Below are positions 25,986 to 35,985 of a stretch of 64,000 nt of DNA, in pieces. A program made the translations under genes and the position numbers. Position 1 is the stretch's first letter. Each line of letters starts with the position of its first letter. Source of the stretch: Mucilaginibacter achroorhodeus (lineage in GTDB: Bacteria > Bacteroidota > Bacteroidia > Sphingobacteriales > Sphingobacteriaceae); the NCBI RefSeq assembly GCF_007846095.1, contig NZ_VOEI01000002.1, positions 124,001 through 188,000 on the forward strand. The letters run 5' to 3'. The notes below the pieces were generated by a model. That model was not told the origin of the DNA. It saw only the letters and a list, made by a program, of their open reading frames with translations, and searched no databases.

Positions 25986-26870
25986 ATGAAAAAACTGGAA
26001 AACCCGGCCGGCAAGTATCCTGCCCCTCCGTTTGATAGACAACCTCAGGAAGTACCTGGCCTCGCTTCTAAAATGAAACCGTTGCCGGATCATGGCGAAA
26101 AAAGTTATAAAGGATCCGGCAGACTTGAGGGTCGCAAAGCGCTGATCACCGGCGGCGACTCAGGCATTGGCCGTGCCGCAGCAATAGCTTACGCCCGCGA
26201 AGGTGCCGACGTAGCCATCAACTACTTGCCTGAAGAACAAAGCGATGCCGACGAGGTGATTGCTCTGATCAAAGCGGCAGGGCGCATTGGTGTCGCGATT
26301 CCTGGAAATATAACCGATCCTGAATTTTGTAAAATATTGGTATCCACAGCGGTTGCTGAATTAGGCGGGCTGGACATACTGGTTAACAATGCAGGCAGGC
26401 AACAGGCAAAAGATTCTATTCTGGACATTACTGAAGAAGGGTTTGATGCTACCATAAAAACCAATATTTATGCCCCGTTCTGGATCACTAAGGCAGCTTT
26501 ACCGCACTTGCCAGAGGGATCGGCGATCATCGTTACCACCTCTGTTCAGGCATATGATCCATCAGAAAACCTTTTCGACTATGCACAAACAAAAGCTGCC
26601 AATGTAGCCTATGTTAAGTCGCTGGCTAAGCAATTAGGCCCTAAGGGTATCCGCGTGAATGGGGTAGCTCCTGGTCCGGTGTGGACACCATTACAAGTTA
26701 GCGGTGGCCAACCTCAGGATGCTATAGAAAAGTTTGGAGCAGTTACGCCTTTGGGTCGTCCCGGCCAGCCCGCCGAATTGGCTTCTATTTTTGTTCAGCT
26801 GGCTGACGCTGAAGCAAGCTTTGCCACAGGCCAGGTTTATGGAGCAGCAGGTGGTAACGGCCATCCGTAA
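25986..26870 (+). CDS. Short-chain dehydrogenase/reductase, YghA/general-stress type
   Basis: 294 aa SDR with the long N-terminal extension (KYPAPPFDRQPQEVPGLASK) typical of the YghA/GSP39 group. NAD(P)-binding TGGDSGIGRA at ~56; NNAGRQ; catalytic Ser (TTSVQAYDP), Tyr and Lys (YAQTKAA); and the C-terminal GQVYGAAGGNGHP signature. Members are induced by osmotic, ethanol or heat stress and act on aldehydes or alcohols. It is the first of a stress-type group (GH15 enzyme, transaldolase) and is closed by a terminator at 26892. Confidence 0.92.
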   Translation: MKKLENPAGKYPAPPFDRQPQEVPGLASKMKPLPDHGEKSYKGSGRLEGRKALITGGDSGIGRAAAIAYAREGADVAINYLPEEQSDADEVIALIKAAGRIGVAIPGNITDPEFCKILVSTAVAELGGLDILVNNAGRQQAKDSILDITEEGFDATIKTNIYAPFWITKAALPHLPEGSAIIVTTSVQAYDPSENLFDYAQTKAANVAYVKSLAKQLGPKGIRVNGVAPGPVWTPLQVSGGQPQDAIEKFGAVTPLGRPGQPAELASIFVQLADAEASFATGQVYGAAGGNGHP

Positions 26871-26891
26871 TCAAGAAATAGACAGCATTTA

Positions 26892-26920
26892 ACCGGGCCG
26901 GAATCCGGCCCGGTACTTTT
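26892..26920 (+). terminator. Intrinsic terminator after the SDR gene
   Basis: Perfect 11-bp GC-rich stem ACCGGGCCGGA/TCCGGCCCGGT with a one-base loop, followed by ACTTTT. It lies 22 bp after the stop and 16 bp before the next ATG, so it may only partly uncouple the following gene. Confidence 0.75.
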
Positions 26921-26935
26921 AGCCGATAACATTGT

Positions 26936-28645
26936 ATGAAACAACCCCCTATCTCTTCACTGGCAGTGATCAGTGATCGAAACGCGTGTGCATTACTTGA
27001 CCGTGAAGGGACGATCAGCTGGTATTGCCCGGGTGCGTTTGACCACGACGCTGTTTTTTCAAGCCTTATCGATCAAGACAAGGGGGGTTACTGGCAGATC
27101 AACTTTTCTGATGGTATCTTCCTCAACAGGGCATTTGAGCAAAGAAGCAGTATTTTGTACACCTATCTTCAGGTGAATAGCCAACAAGTTAAATTTATCG
27201 ACTTTATGCCGATGAATTCATCATTTAAAGGCATCTGCAGAAAGATTTCCAGATCACCCGTGGCGTTTTCCGGAGAACTTTCCCTGAGATCTGACTATGG
27301 CTTACAGGCTACGGATGCGTTACAAACCCAAGCGGAAGTGATACATTTTCCGTCGAAAAATCTTTGGCTGCATAGCTCGCACCCTATCACTTTAGAAAAT
27401 GATGTCATTCATTACCACGTTACAGCGGGGGAAAGCTCATGGGCTGCGCTTACGGACTGCGAGCAACTGACCGAGCCAGACATTGATGAAGCGTTGCAGC
27501 TAACGCGTGAAGCGTGGATAAATATTGAAGCACACATAAATTACGAAGGTCCTTTTGAGCGCGAGGTACAAAATTCGCTCCGGGCACTGCAGCAAATGGT
27601 TTACGAACCTACAGGTGGTATCATCGCTGCCCCTACCACCGGTCTCCCTGAAGTAATTGGTGGTAGAAGAAATTATGATTACCGTTTTGTCTGGATGAGA
27701 GACGCAGCCCTGATCACTTCATCCTTGGTGGGATTGCAAACAGATGGGAAGGTTGAAAGGTCCTTTATGTCATTCGTATCCGGTGCAATGCGCAAAAATG
27801 GCCAATCGCATGTTTCCTGTTTTTATGGGATAGATCAAACTGTCCGAAAAAACTTCAAATATCTTTCTTTGGCGGGTTATCAGGACAGTCGACCTTTAAT
27901 GACCGGCAACACGGCAGCAGATCAGTTCCAGCTCGATGCGGAGGCGAGTATCCTGCTCGCGTGCGGAGCCATCTATGCAAAAACGGATGAAAGGCCTGAA
28001 TGGGAAATTGTCGAATCTATTGCGGATTACATTTGCAGAAACTGGGAACGCAAGGACAACGGGATTTGGGAAGAAGAACAAGTGCAGCATTATACATCAA
28101 GCAAAGCGCTTGCAGCACGGGCACTTGAAGTGATGGCTCCCTATCAAAATAACCAGGAAACCGCAGAACGTTGGCGATACAACGCAGGTCTGATCAGAAA
28201 ATTCATTAACGAAAATTGCCTCACGAGCTATGGCGCACTTGCGGTTCATGCAGGTTCGGAGGACGTAGATATTGCTTGTGCCTTACTGGCTCCTTTTGGC
28301 TTTGCTAAAGCAGACGACAAATATTTAAAAGCAACGATTGACGCTATTGAAGAACGTTACAGCGATGGCAATTTGTACCGCCGCCATTTACAGGAGTTTG
28401 ACTCAAGTCAGGAAGGTGTATTTCTTGCAGCAAGCTGCTGGATGGCCCACCACTATGTACTGGCAGGCAACCTTGATAAAGCGAATGCCATACTTTCCGC
28501 GGTACAAAACTGCGCAAATGACCTCGGTTATTTCAGTGAGGAGTATGACACCGAAAACAAAATCATGCTCGGTAACTTCCCGCAGACCTTTGTCCATTCA
28601 TCTTTCATCTGTGCGGTAAATGCGCTTGAAAACGCCGTGCGGTAA
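26936..28645 (+). CDS. Glycoside hydrolase family 15 protein (glucoamylase/trehalase-like)
   Basis: 569 aa, cytoplasmic. N-terminal beta-sandwich (SLAVISDRNACALLDREGTI, as in bacterial GH15 'trehalase-like' proteins), then the (alpha/alpha)6 barrel with NYDYRFVWMRDAAL containing the general acid region, and a second catalytic Glu probably in LQEFDSSQEGVFLAASCW. In several bacteria such proteins hydrolyse trehalose or alpha-glucans and accompany stress genes. The neighbouring SDR, transaldolase and small conserved protein support a role in stress carbohydrate metabolism; substrate not determined. Confidence 0.88.
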   Translation: MKQPPISSLAVISDRNACALLDREGTISWYCPGAFDHDAVFSSLIDQDKGGYWQINFSDGIFLNRAFEQRSSILYTYLQVNSQQVKFIDFMPMNSSFKGICRKISRSPVAFSGELSLRSDYGLQATDALQTQAEVIHFPSKNLWLHSSHPITLENDVIHYHVTAGESSWAALTDCEQLTEPDIDEALQLTREAWINIEAHINYEGPFEREVQNSLRALQQMVYEPTGGIIAAPTTGLPEVIGGRRNYDYRFVWMRDAALITSSLVGLQTDGKVERSFMSFVSGAMRKNGQSHVSCFYGIDQTVRKNFKYLSLAGYQDSRPLMTGNTAADQFQLDAEASILLACGAIYAKTDERPEWEIVESIADYICRNWERKDNGIWEEEQVQHYTSSKALAARALEVMAPYQNNQETAERWRYNAGLIRKFINENCLTSYGALAVHAGSEDVDIACALLAPFGFAKADDKYLKATIDAIEERYSDGNLYRRHLQEFDSSQEGVFLAASCWMAHHYVLAGNLDKANAILSAVQNCANDLGYFSEEYDTENKIMLGNFPQTFVHSSFICAVNALENAVR

Positions 28646-29212
28646 TGATCGTGACGGTCTATTATTCTTATAACCGGAGAGAGCCGATGAGGTATATGCA
28701 AACAGTTTTGTGCATTAAGATTATTTAATCACCGACGTACTGCACCTCGATTAATTAATTATTAGCTACTAACCAATAATTTATATTTTCAACCAATTTA
28801 CACTGCCGACAGCAAAGGAATGGTAATTTTTTCTTAACGGGATGCTATAAACCTGATTTTTTCTGCAGTAAGCTTACCACATCTAATATCTAATAGAAGC
28901 TATAATTGGTGCGCAAATTCAAATTTACGGCTGTACATTGCGTAGTAATTTTTATTACATTTATTTTTTTCCTGATTATATCTTATGAAAATAGCTTAAA
29001 TAACAAAAGCTATGTCATGATTTGTGAAATGTAACTGCGAGTTTTCGTCATGAAAAGGCCTTTTTACTTACTTACACTTGTACAACGCTAAATTTTCCAT
29101 TTCTTGAGGTAGAAATAAATCACTTTAGGTAGCTATCGATATTGTCTTATGTGATAGATTATGTAATATGATGAGTCCAATTCGTCAAAGTGTAATTGTC
29201 ATCAATATCAAA
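28646..29212. other. AT-rich gene-free region
   Basis: No credible gene on either strand. The two converging genes end on either side, and no clear terminator hairpin was seen. Confidence 0.45.
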
Positions 29213-30316
29213 TCATCTTTTGTTCACTTTTTCAGTGATGGATAAAAGAAGCTGTTTGTATGGGGTTTCAAATTTTATTATCCCCTCCGTTTCCAATTGC
29301 AAAGACACTTCTTCCATATCAATTCCAGCCTGCGCTTCTCCAAAATAGCCAGGGCATGTTCAGGTTGCTGTTCAAGCCTGTTTGCAGGCAGACCATGATC
29401 CTTAAAGGCGTCTATTGTCGACAACGGGACCGTATTGACGGTGTCTGGGCCAATTAGTTCTTCGACATAAACTGTGTCTTTAGTCTCTGGATTTTTGTTG
29501 CCAGTACTTGCCCAAAGCAGCCGCTGCGGTTTTGCTCCGGCTGCCGCTAGTTTCTCCCAGCGTTCGCCGCTGAAGATTGTTCGATAAAGGCCATATGCTG
29601 TTTTAGCCGAAGCTATAGCAGCTTTGCCTGTGAATTCAACCAAGCCTTTTTCTTCAAGCAAAGGGTCGACAAAAAGATCGATGCGGCTTAGGAAAAAGCT
29701 GGCCACAGAAGCAATCCTGTTGATCTTCTGTCCGGCAGCAAGTCCAAGTTCCAATCCCTCGATATAAGCATAAGGCGATTTCTTCATACCGTTCCAGGCC
29801 AAAAATGAGAGTGACATTTATATTAATCCCCTCACTAATTGCTTTTTTGATAGCAGGGAGACAAGGCAGCGTACCAGGAATTTTGATCATCACGTTCTTG
29901 CGGTCAACAGCCTGCCATAATTCCCTGGCCTGGGCAATCGTATTTTTTTCATCCAACGCAAGCAATGGTGATACCTCAAGACTGACGTATCCGTCTGCTC
30001 CATCAACTTCCTCGTTGTACACCGGCAGAAAAAGGTCAGCCGCCGCTTGTATGTCTTTGATGGCTAGTTGATAGAAAATATTCTCTGGATCAGCGTCAGA
30101 TTTTGCGAATTCTTCAATATCTTCATCGTAATCAGAATTCGCACTGATCGCCTGCTCAAAGATTGCAGGATTGGACGTGACCCCCCGGATGCCATCTTCA
30201 TCAATGAGGTTTTTGAGCTTGCCTGTACGCATGATCGCCCCGTCTATAAAGTCCAGCCAGATACTTTGTTTGAAATCAGTATGGATCATTTTGACCCGAT
30301 TCAAAGTTGTTGTCAT
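29213..30316 (-). pseudogene. tal: Transaldolase broken by two frameshifts
   Basis: Transaldolase of the long (~365 aa) type from the pentose phosphate pathway. Part 1 (from ATG 30316) gives WLDFIDGAIMRTGKLKNLID, the substrate motif GVTSNPAIFEQAI, and the Schiff-base Lys in NVMIKIPGT, up to IFGLERYEEIA. There (~29775) one extra base shifts the frame. Part 2 continues YAYIEGLELGLAAGQKINR to LAILEK; near 29337 a missing base shifts it again. Part 3 reads AGIDMEEVSLQLETEG to FETPYKQLLLSITEKVNKR and the true stop at 29213. All parts are well conserved, so decay is recent or the shifts are sequence errors. Confidence 0.88.
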
Positions 30317-30346
30317 CGTTATATTCTTTATCCTTAATTAAGCGTT

Positions 30347-30508
30347 TCAGCCGGCATTGCTATCATCCGTCAGCTCCGTCGATGGGAAAAGAAGGCTTGT
30401 CCCGTCATCCATTTTTATCGTGATCGAGTCGCCTGTCGCATCGACAACTTCACCCTTGCCATCTGGCGTGATCACACCCTGACCTTTTAAAAAAAAGTGT
30501 TCATTCAT
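30347..30508 (-). CDS. Small conserved protein next to transaldolase
   Basis: 53 aa from the ATG at 30508. An upstream start at 30529 would add MVDQRLI but lacks support. Sequence pattern GKGEVVDATGDSITIKMDDG suggests a small beta-barrel (SH3- or KOW-like), cytoplasmic. It lies 30 bp before the transaldolase and is likely in its transcript. Confidence 0.6.
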   Translation of the reverse strand: MNEHFFLKGQGVITPDGKGEVVDATGDSITIKMDDGTSLLFPSTELTDDSNAG

Positions 30509-30950
30509 AATTAAACGTTGATCAACCACCTGTTAATGGTATTCCGAATGCGGAGAGGGGTCTGCGTTATGTAGCAGTATATTACCCAATACTCAAGACG
30601 TTACTATTACAACTTAAAGGAATGTATAGAGTTTGCTAATTGGAATTTTTTATGATTGAAGGTCGACTATCATTCCAGTTGATTTCTAACCTAAAGTGAT
30701 ATTTGCAGTCATGAATTTTACACTCGGGGTGAAAATGGATTAATCAAAATAAACTTCCCCTGATAATAGAAGGATAATAGTACATCAAGCTTGTATATTG
30801 ACTCACATTGTTCAGCCATATCAAACAATGTCGATCTCAAAAGCATACCATTTAAATCAACCATTTTCTGATAACAAAAGTTGTTTCGGTCTAACTTAAA
30901 AAATACGTTTCAAGTTATAATACTTTATATTTATCGCTTTTCGATTAATT
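30509..30950. other. Gene-free region
   Basis: No plausible frame or RNA was found. It separates the stress genes from the receiver relic. Confidence 0.4.
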
Positions 30951-31322
30951 TCAAGCATTCTCGGTCAGTCTCTTCACCGTTGTCAAAAAGTGAATAAGAT
31001 CAAACGGTTTGGATATGACCGCATCACAGTCGTAATCTAAAGTTCTAACAGCGCTTTACTATCTGCTGAAAAAAGCATGATCGGTATATTATTAAGTTGA
31101 GCATTTGTCTTGATCTCTCTGTACAGTTCTCCGCCGTTGCCATCTCCTAACCGATAATCCAGGATCATAAGATGAGGTAAATACTGTTCTGCAAGTTGCA
31201 TGAAACCGGGTGTAATTGTCCGCATTTTTAACATCTTAGTTTTGTATTTTAAAACACTTTCTGCTACTTCAAGTGAATCTGGGTTATCTACCAGCGGCGA
31301 CAGACTGATTGATCAAATTCAT
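30951..31322 (-). pseudogene. Relic of a CheY-like receiver domain
   Basis: Pieces of a single receiver domain lie in two frames: LVDNPDSLEVAESVLKYKTK (the acidic pocket has lost a residue relative to the usual VDDNPD), PHLMILDYRLGDGNGGELYR with the phospho-Asp, IPIMLFSADSKALLEL, a frameshift near 31040, then YDCDAVISKPFDLIHFLTTV with the conserved Lys-Pro and a TGA at 30951. There is no intact start. It once encoded a ~120-aa stand-alone receiver, and hybrid kinases of the same kind are nearby. Confidence 0.7.
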
Positions 31323-31543
31323 GAATTTAACCTTAGTTATACGAAAATAAAGCCTGCTTACTATTTGTCGAATTAGTGATCCACAACCTTTGGCTATACC
31401 AGTGCGGGCATTCATACACTCATCTTTTTCATATCATCCATGGATCTCTGGAGTCAAATATTTCGGCTACCGCAGGGAGAATCTCTCGCCATCATTGAAT
31501 TGCCTGATAGCGTCCTTAAATCAGACCTTACTTAATTATTAAT

Positions 31544-32866
31544 TTAAATTATAATATGCGCTCTGACGGAGAAAACGTTCACAGGGCCACGATCAGCGTT
31601 ATAGGCAGGGTTTTGAATGAACTGATAACCGAGGGATATCTTTAATGATGTATTGATCAGGGCGCTGTAATATGTTTCCAGGACGTTTTCAGTTTTGAAA
31701 TCGGTTAGTTTCCCATCACCTATTATGAACCCGTAACCACCCGCAGCCAAATATGCTCTGTGCGAAGAAGAAATACCATTAACAACAGCTGCAATGCCAA
31801 ATGTGTCATTTGGACGATGCCAGGAACGGCCGGACAAGTTGATGCCTAAACTGCCGCTTCGATCGATCTCCGTAAAAGCCCAGGTGGCAGTTTGACCATC
31901 ATTCCAGCTACCACGAAAGAAAAATCCCAGGTCATTAGTCAGTTCCTGATCGCAATTGATAGCAAACCCATATTTAACCCCGCCGTATTTTTGACCGTTG
32001 ATAACATTAAGTGAATCACTATGGTTGATGTAACCATCAATAACTTCTTTATAATTAGCAGCTTTGGAAACATTCCGGAACGCTAAAACACGCAGACTCC
32101 CTTTCCTTTTTCCAAAAACCATATTCTTTTGTACCTCTACCACATGGCCATGTGCCCTGCCATAATGGTAATCAAGATCAGGCCCGTTTGCATAGGTGGG
32201 AACTAACACAGTGCCAATCCGTACCGCCCAAGCCGGCGTAATGTATTCGATCACGATACCATCGGTATAACCTCTGGTGTTTGCGGGATAATCCCAGGCA
32301 CCGGCACTCATTAATGACCAGTTCATGAACTGCGTGCGTGGATCATGGCTAAAACTGTTGTTATCAAACATATCTGCTATAGCGAACTTTCCGGCGGTGA
32401 CCGTTATCCGCTTTAGTGGAACCAATTCTGTTATCTGATTAGCATCATCGCAGGCAGTATCCACTTCTTTACTCAACGCAATATGTTGCCTGTAAAAAAG
32501 ACGCGCAAGATAAAGTGCCGGTGCTGAACTGCCGATACGAAAGGTTTCTCCGTTTGGAAAACCCGCTACCCCGACCGCGCTGCTGAATCCCCTGCCACCA
32601 GAAATTTCCGGGTTGAAATATATCGATGCTCCCTTCCACAACCTTGCTCCGATAAACATGGTTGATGTTAACGATAATGCCTCCTCAGCACCAGGTTGCA
32701 AACTGTTTCGGCCGCTGTATGGCGCGTGAAAAGCAGGATGACTTTGGTTTATCGCCGTCAGCTGGAAATGAAAATTGATGCGCTTTTTCAAGGTATCTGT
32801 CTGCTGAGCTGATACTGCAGTAACTGAAAAAAACAATATTGTTAGAAGTGATAATAATCTTTTCAT
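31544..32866 (-). CDS. OprB-type carbohydrate-selective porin
   Basis: 440 aa with a signal peptide (LLSLLTILFFSVTAVSAQ). It is beta-barrel-like throughout, with OprB family features: the start region AINQSHPAFHAPYSGRNSL, IYFNPEISGGRGFSSAVGVA, ALYLARLFYRQHIAL, FAIADMFDNNSFSHDPRTQF, and a C-terminus ending in hydrophobic residues (FSVRAHIII). It sits in the outer membrane and lets sugars or other small solutes diffuse in. It precedes the Mg2+ ATPase region on the same strand but after a 75-bp gap and the small gene at 32942, so co-transcription is possible. Intact, unlike many neighbours. Confidence 0.88.
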   Translation of the reverse strand: MKRLLSLLTILFFSVTAVSAQQTDTLKKRINFHFQLTAINQSHPAFHAPYSGRNSLQPGAEEALSLTSTMFIGARLWKGASIYFNPEISGGRGFSSAVGVAGFPNGETFRIGSSAPALYLARLFYRQHIALSKEVDTACDDANQITELVPLKRITVTAGKFAIADMFDNNSFSHDPRTQFMNWSLMSAGAWDYPANTRGYTDGIVIEYITPAWAVRIGTVLVPTYANGPDLDYHYGRAHGHVVEVQKNMVFGKRKGSLRVLAFRNVSKAANYKEVIDGYINHSDSLNVINGQKYGGVKYGFAINCDQELTNDLGFFFRGSWNDGQTATWAFTEIDRSGSLGINLSGRSWHRPNDTFGIAAVVNGISSSHRAYLAAGGYGFIIGDGKLTDFKTENVLETYYSALINTSLKISLGYQFIQNPAYNADRGPVNVFSVRAHIII

Positions 32867-32941
32867 TCTTTAAAAATTTGGGCAAAGCAGATCCATCATT
32901 CTTATTTAAGAACTTGCTTTACAGGTTAAATGATCTGTTAA

Positions 32942-33049
32942 TTAATGCTGACGCTGCAAAAAGAAATGGTCTACCAAAACATTAAGGATCACCAGGATGA
33001 TCATGGCTAACAACCACCAGCGCCACTTCGACTTTTTCTTTACAGCCAT
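32942..33049 (-). CDS. 35-residue single-span membrane protein overlapping the Mg2+ ATPase gene
   Basis: The ATG at 33049 lies inside the last codons of the ATPase gene (10-bp overlap; the ATPase stops at 33040), giving MAVKKKSKWRWWLLAMIILV... and a stop at 32942. It has a basic N-terminus, one hydrophobic segment (~12-28) and a short tail (DHFFLQRQH). The overlap suggests translational coupling. In enterobacteria the 30- and 31-residue membrane proteins MgtR and MgtS bind MgtA/MgtB-related transporters and change their stability. The present protein is not visibly homologous, but size, topology and position are the same kind. Confidence 0.6.
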   Translation of the reverse strand: MAVKKKSKWRWWLLAMIILVILNVLVDHFFLQRQH

Positions 33050-35733
33050 TGGTTAAATTTGCTAATAAACCAGTTTTTAATAACTTGAGTAAGTACACAA
33101 TAGCTTAGTAAAATACCGATGAGCCAAGGGAAATAACTCAGTGGCAAGGCCTGTAATTTTAAAGCCGGCGCCAGAGGTGAAAATGGCAGCGCAATTCCAA
33201 TAATCATGATCAGGCTTGTTAAAGCCACTACCGGGGCTGCGGCCCAGCTTTGAACAAAGGGGATCTTGCGTGTCCGGATCATGTGCACGATCAATGTTTG
33301 CGACAATAAACCTTCGATAAACCAACCGCTTTGAAACAAACTTTGATGCGACGGTGAATTGGCTTTGAAAAAGAAAAACATTACAAAGAACGTGGCATAA
33401 TCAAAAATTGAGCTTATTGGGCCGATATACAACATGAATTTGCTGATACCCCGGGCGTCCCATTTTTGCGGCTTCTCAATAAAATCCTCATCCATACTAT
33501 CCCATGGAATTGATGTCTGCGACAGATCGTATAAAAGGTTCTGTACCAGTAACTGGATGGGCAGCATAGGCAAGAAAGGTAAGAATGCGCTCGCGCCCAG
33601 CATGCTGAACATGTTGCCGTAATTGCTGCTGGCAGTCATCTTTATATATTTAATGATATTGCCAAAAGTTCGGCGGCCGTAGATCACACCCTTACGTAAA
33701 ACCATCAGGTCTTTCTCCAGCAGGATAATGTCAGCGCTTTCTTTAGCAATATCCACCGCTGTATCTACCGAAATGCCTACATCTGCATCACGCAATGCAG
33801 CAGCATCATTAATACCATCGCCCATAAAACCTACGGTATGGCCTTTGGCCTGCAGCAGTTTTACTATTCGTGATTTTTGGATCGGGCTCAGCTTGGCTAA
33901 TATGCTCGTCTTATCCAGTTGTTCAGTGAGTTCACCATCACTCAAGAATTCAATATCCTTACCTAAAAGGATACTTTGTACGGGGATACCTACATCTTTA
34001 CAGATCTTGCGGGTGACAATTTCGTTATCCCCGGTAAGCACCTTAATTTCTACACCCAGTTTATGCAAACCTTCAATGGCTGGCTTGGCGGATGGTTTAG
34101 CAGGGTCTAAAAATCCGATGAACCCGGTCAATACCATATTGCTTTCATCGGCAACCGAATAGGTTAACGGACGTTTGTCATCCTCTTTGATCGCGATAAG
34201 CAGTACACGCAAACCCTCTTCATTCAATTTGCGGGAGGTATCTAAGATGATCTTCCGCATAGCTGCATCCATCAGCACGATCTTATCGTTTTCGATGTGC
34301 AGCTGTTTGTCTTCACCCGGATCAAAAGCGTGCGAGCACAGTTCCAGCATTTCCTCAACTGCGCCTTTGCAGATCAATAAATGCTTACCATTTTTTTCTT
34401 CCAGGATGACGCTCATTCGCCTGCGCTGAAAATCAAAAGGGATCTCATCTATCTTTTTGAAGTGTTCATCTGCATTTACACAACTATGGATTTCGGCGTG
34501 TTCCAGCACAGCAACATCTAACAAGTTTTTCAAGCCGGTTTGATGAAAACTGTTCAGGTACGCCCATTTCATCACTTCATCATCCTCATCGCCAAAAACA
34601 TTCAGGTGCCTTTCCAGCACGATTTTGTCCATGGTGATTGTCCCGGTCTTATCAGTGCAAAGAATATCCATCGCGCCTATATTCTGGATGGCGTTAAGGC
34701 GTTTCACGATCACTTTGCGCTTACTCATATTTTTGGCCCCTTTAGCCAGGTTAGCGGTAACAATCATTGGCAGCATTTCGGGCGTAAGGCCAACCGTTAC
34801 TGAGATACCGAATAACAGGGCTTCAAACCAGTTACCTTTGGTGAATCCGTTAACCAAGAATACCAACGGAACCATTACCAGCATAAAACGAATAAGCAAC
34901 CAGCTTACTTTATTTACGCCTTTATCAAAACTGGTTTCAGTACGTTTCCCAGTAATGGCTTTACCGATACTACCAAAATAAGTGGCGTTGCTCGTATTTA
35001 CAACGATGGCGCTGGCCGTGCCGCTCACAACATTAGTACCCATAAAACAAATGTTCTCCAGGTCAAGAGGCGATCTATCATTTGCATCTCCTATAGGATG
35101 CTCACGTTTCTCAAGTGGTAACGATTCGCCGGTCAACATCGCCTGGCTAACAAAAAGGTCCTTAGATTGGATAACCCGACAATCTGCCGGAATCATATCA
35201 CCGGCACTTAAATGAACAATATCTCCAGGAACAAGTTGCCTGATGTCGATTTCTTTTATTTCCCCCTCATTACGCAGCACGGTTGCAGTGGTTTTAACCA
35301 TACTTTTAAGTTCTTCCGCCGCCTTATTGCTGGTAAATTCCTGCCAGAAGCGAAGTAATGAACTCAGGCTGATCATCACGCCGACGACGATAACGGTTTT
35401 ATAGCTTTTGTCTGCCGGGGCAGCGATCATTACATCGGTAATGAAGGAAACGATAGCCAAAATGATCAATACGGCTATGAATGGATTTAGAAATGCCTGG
35501 AAGAGCTGCACGTACCAGGCTGGTGCTTTTTCATGTTGGATCTCATTCAGCCCGAATTGTTTTCTTTTTTCTGTAATGTTGGCTGCGGAAAGGCCTTTTT
35601 CCCTACTATCCAGCATAGCCATGATATTATCGGCCTCACTTGCCGAAACATGCTGTAATTTATTGACAGCCATTTTATCCATCTCACTGGCGGGTCTGCC
35701 GTTTATTTTAGGGGTGATATTTTTAATGGTCAT
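33040..35733 (-). CDS. mgtA: Magnesium-translocating P-type ATPase (MgtA/MgtB type, P3B)
   Basis: 897 aa, the length of MgtA. N-terminal cation-ATPase domain (LSAANITEKRKQFGLNEIQ), actuator motif AMLTGESLP, phosphorylation motif ILCTDKTGTITMDKI with the acceptor Asp, nucleotide-domain signatures (KGAVEEML), hinge MGDGINDAAALRDADVGISV, and about ten membrane spans including the P3B-typical LLVQNLLYDLSQTSIPWD. It imports Mg2+ down its gradient at ATP cost in the inner membrane. A 35-residue membrane protein overlaps its 3' end. A two-component system is divergent 490 bp away and may control it. Confidence 0.95.
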   Translation of the reverse strand: MTIKNITPKINGRPASEMDKMAVNKLQHVSASEADNIMAMLDSREKGLSAANITEKRKQFGLNEIQHEKAPAWYVQLFQAFLNPFIAVLIILAIVSFITDVMIAAPADKSYKTVIVVGVMISLSSLLRFWQEFTSNKAAEELKSMVKTTATVLRNEGEIKEIDIRQLVPGDIVHLSAGDMIPADCRVIQSKDLFVSQAMLTGESLPLEKREHPIGDANDRSPLDLENICFMGTNVVSGTASAIVVNTSNATYFGSIGKAITGKRTETSFDKGVNKVSWLLIRFMLVMVPLVFLVNGFTKGNWFEALLFGISVTVGLTPEMLPMIVTANLAKGAKNMSKRKVIVKRLNAIQNIGAMDILCTDKTGTITMDKIVLERHLNVFGDEDDEVMKWAYLNSFHQTGLKNLLDVAVLEHAEIHSCVNADEHFKKIDEIPFDFQRRRMSVILEEKNGKHLLICKGAVEEMLELCSHAFDPGEDKQLHIENDKIVLMDAAMRKIILDTSRKLNEEGLRVLLIAIKEDDKRPLTYSVADESNMVLTGFIGFLDPAKPSAKPAIEGLHKLGVEIKVLTGDNEIVTRKICKDVGIPVQSILLGKDIEFLSDGELTEQLDKTSILAKLSPIQKSRIVKLLQAKGHTVGFMGDGINDAAALRDADVGISVDTAVDIAKESADIILLEKDLMVLRKGVIYGRRTFGNIIKYIKMTASSNYGNMFSMLGASAFLPFLPMLPIQLLVQNLLYDLSQTSIPWDSMDEDFIEKPQKWDARGISKFMLYIGPISSIFDYATFFVMFFFFKANSPSHQSLFQSGWFIEGLLSQTLIVHMIRTRKIPFVQSWAAAPVVALTSLIMIIGIALPFSPLAPALKLQALPLSYFPWLIGILLSYCVLTQVIKNWFISKFNQWL

Positions 35734-35785
35734 GATGTTGAACGTTGGTAATGGATGAATAAATTAAATTGGAAAACGAAGCTGA

Positions 35786-35971
35786 TTACCTTTCTTTAAA
35801 AACTTCACTGATGAGATGATCCGGTATTTGCAGGGCAAAGCTGACACTATCCCGAAAGCAGAAGGTGGGAGGAAAACGGCGGTCAGGTAATAAAGTAGAA
35901 TTGGCGGTTTTAGACTTTTTTGATTTAAACCTAACAAGAAGTGCTTTGGTTCTTTTCTCATTTTTGCGCAT
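35786..35971 (-). CDS. Doubtful 61-codon ORF in the leader of the Mg2+ ATPase gene
   Basis: Starts ATG at 35971, MRKNEKRTKALLVRFKSKKS, basic and Pro-containing (LLPDRRFPPTFCF), ending 53 bp before the ATPase ATG. It could be a leader peptide, given that Pro-rich leader ORFs regulate mgtA in enterobacteria, or chance. An overlapping frame (35764-35976) is equally open, which argues for caution. Confidence 0.3.
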   Translation of the reverse strand: MRKNEKRTKALLVRFKSKKSKTANSTLLPDRRFPPTFCFRDSVSFALQIPDHLISEVFKER

Positions 35972-35985
35972 AACATTCGTTTTGT

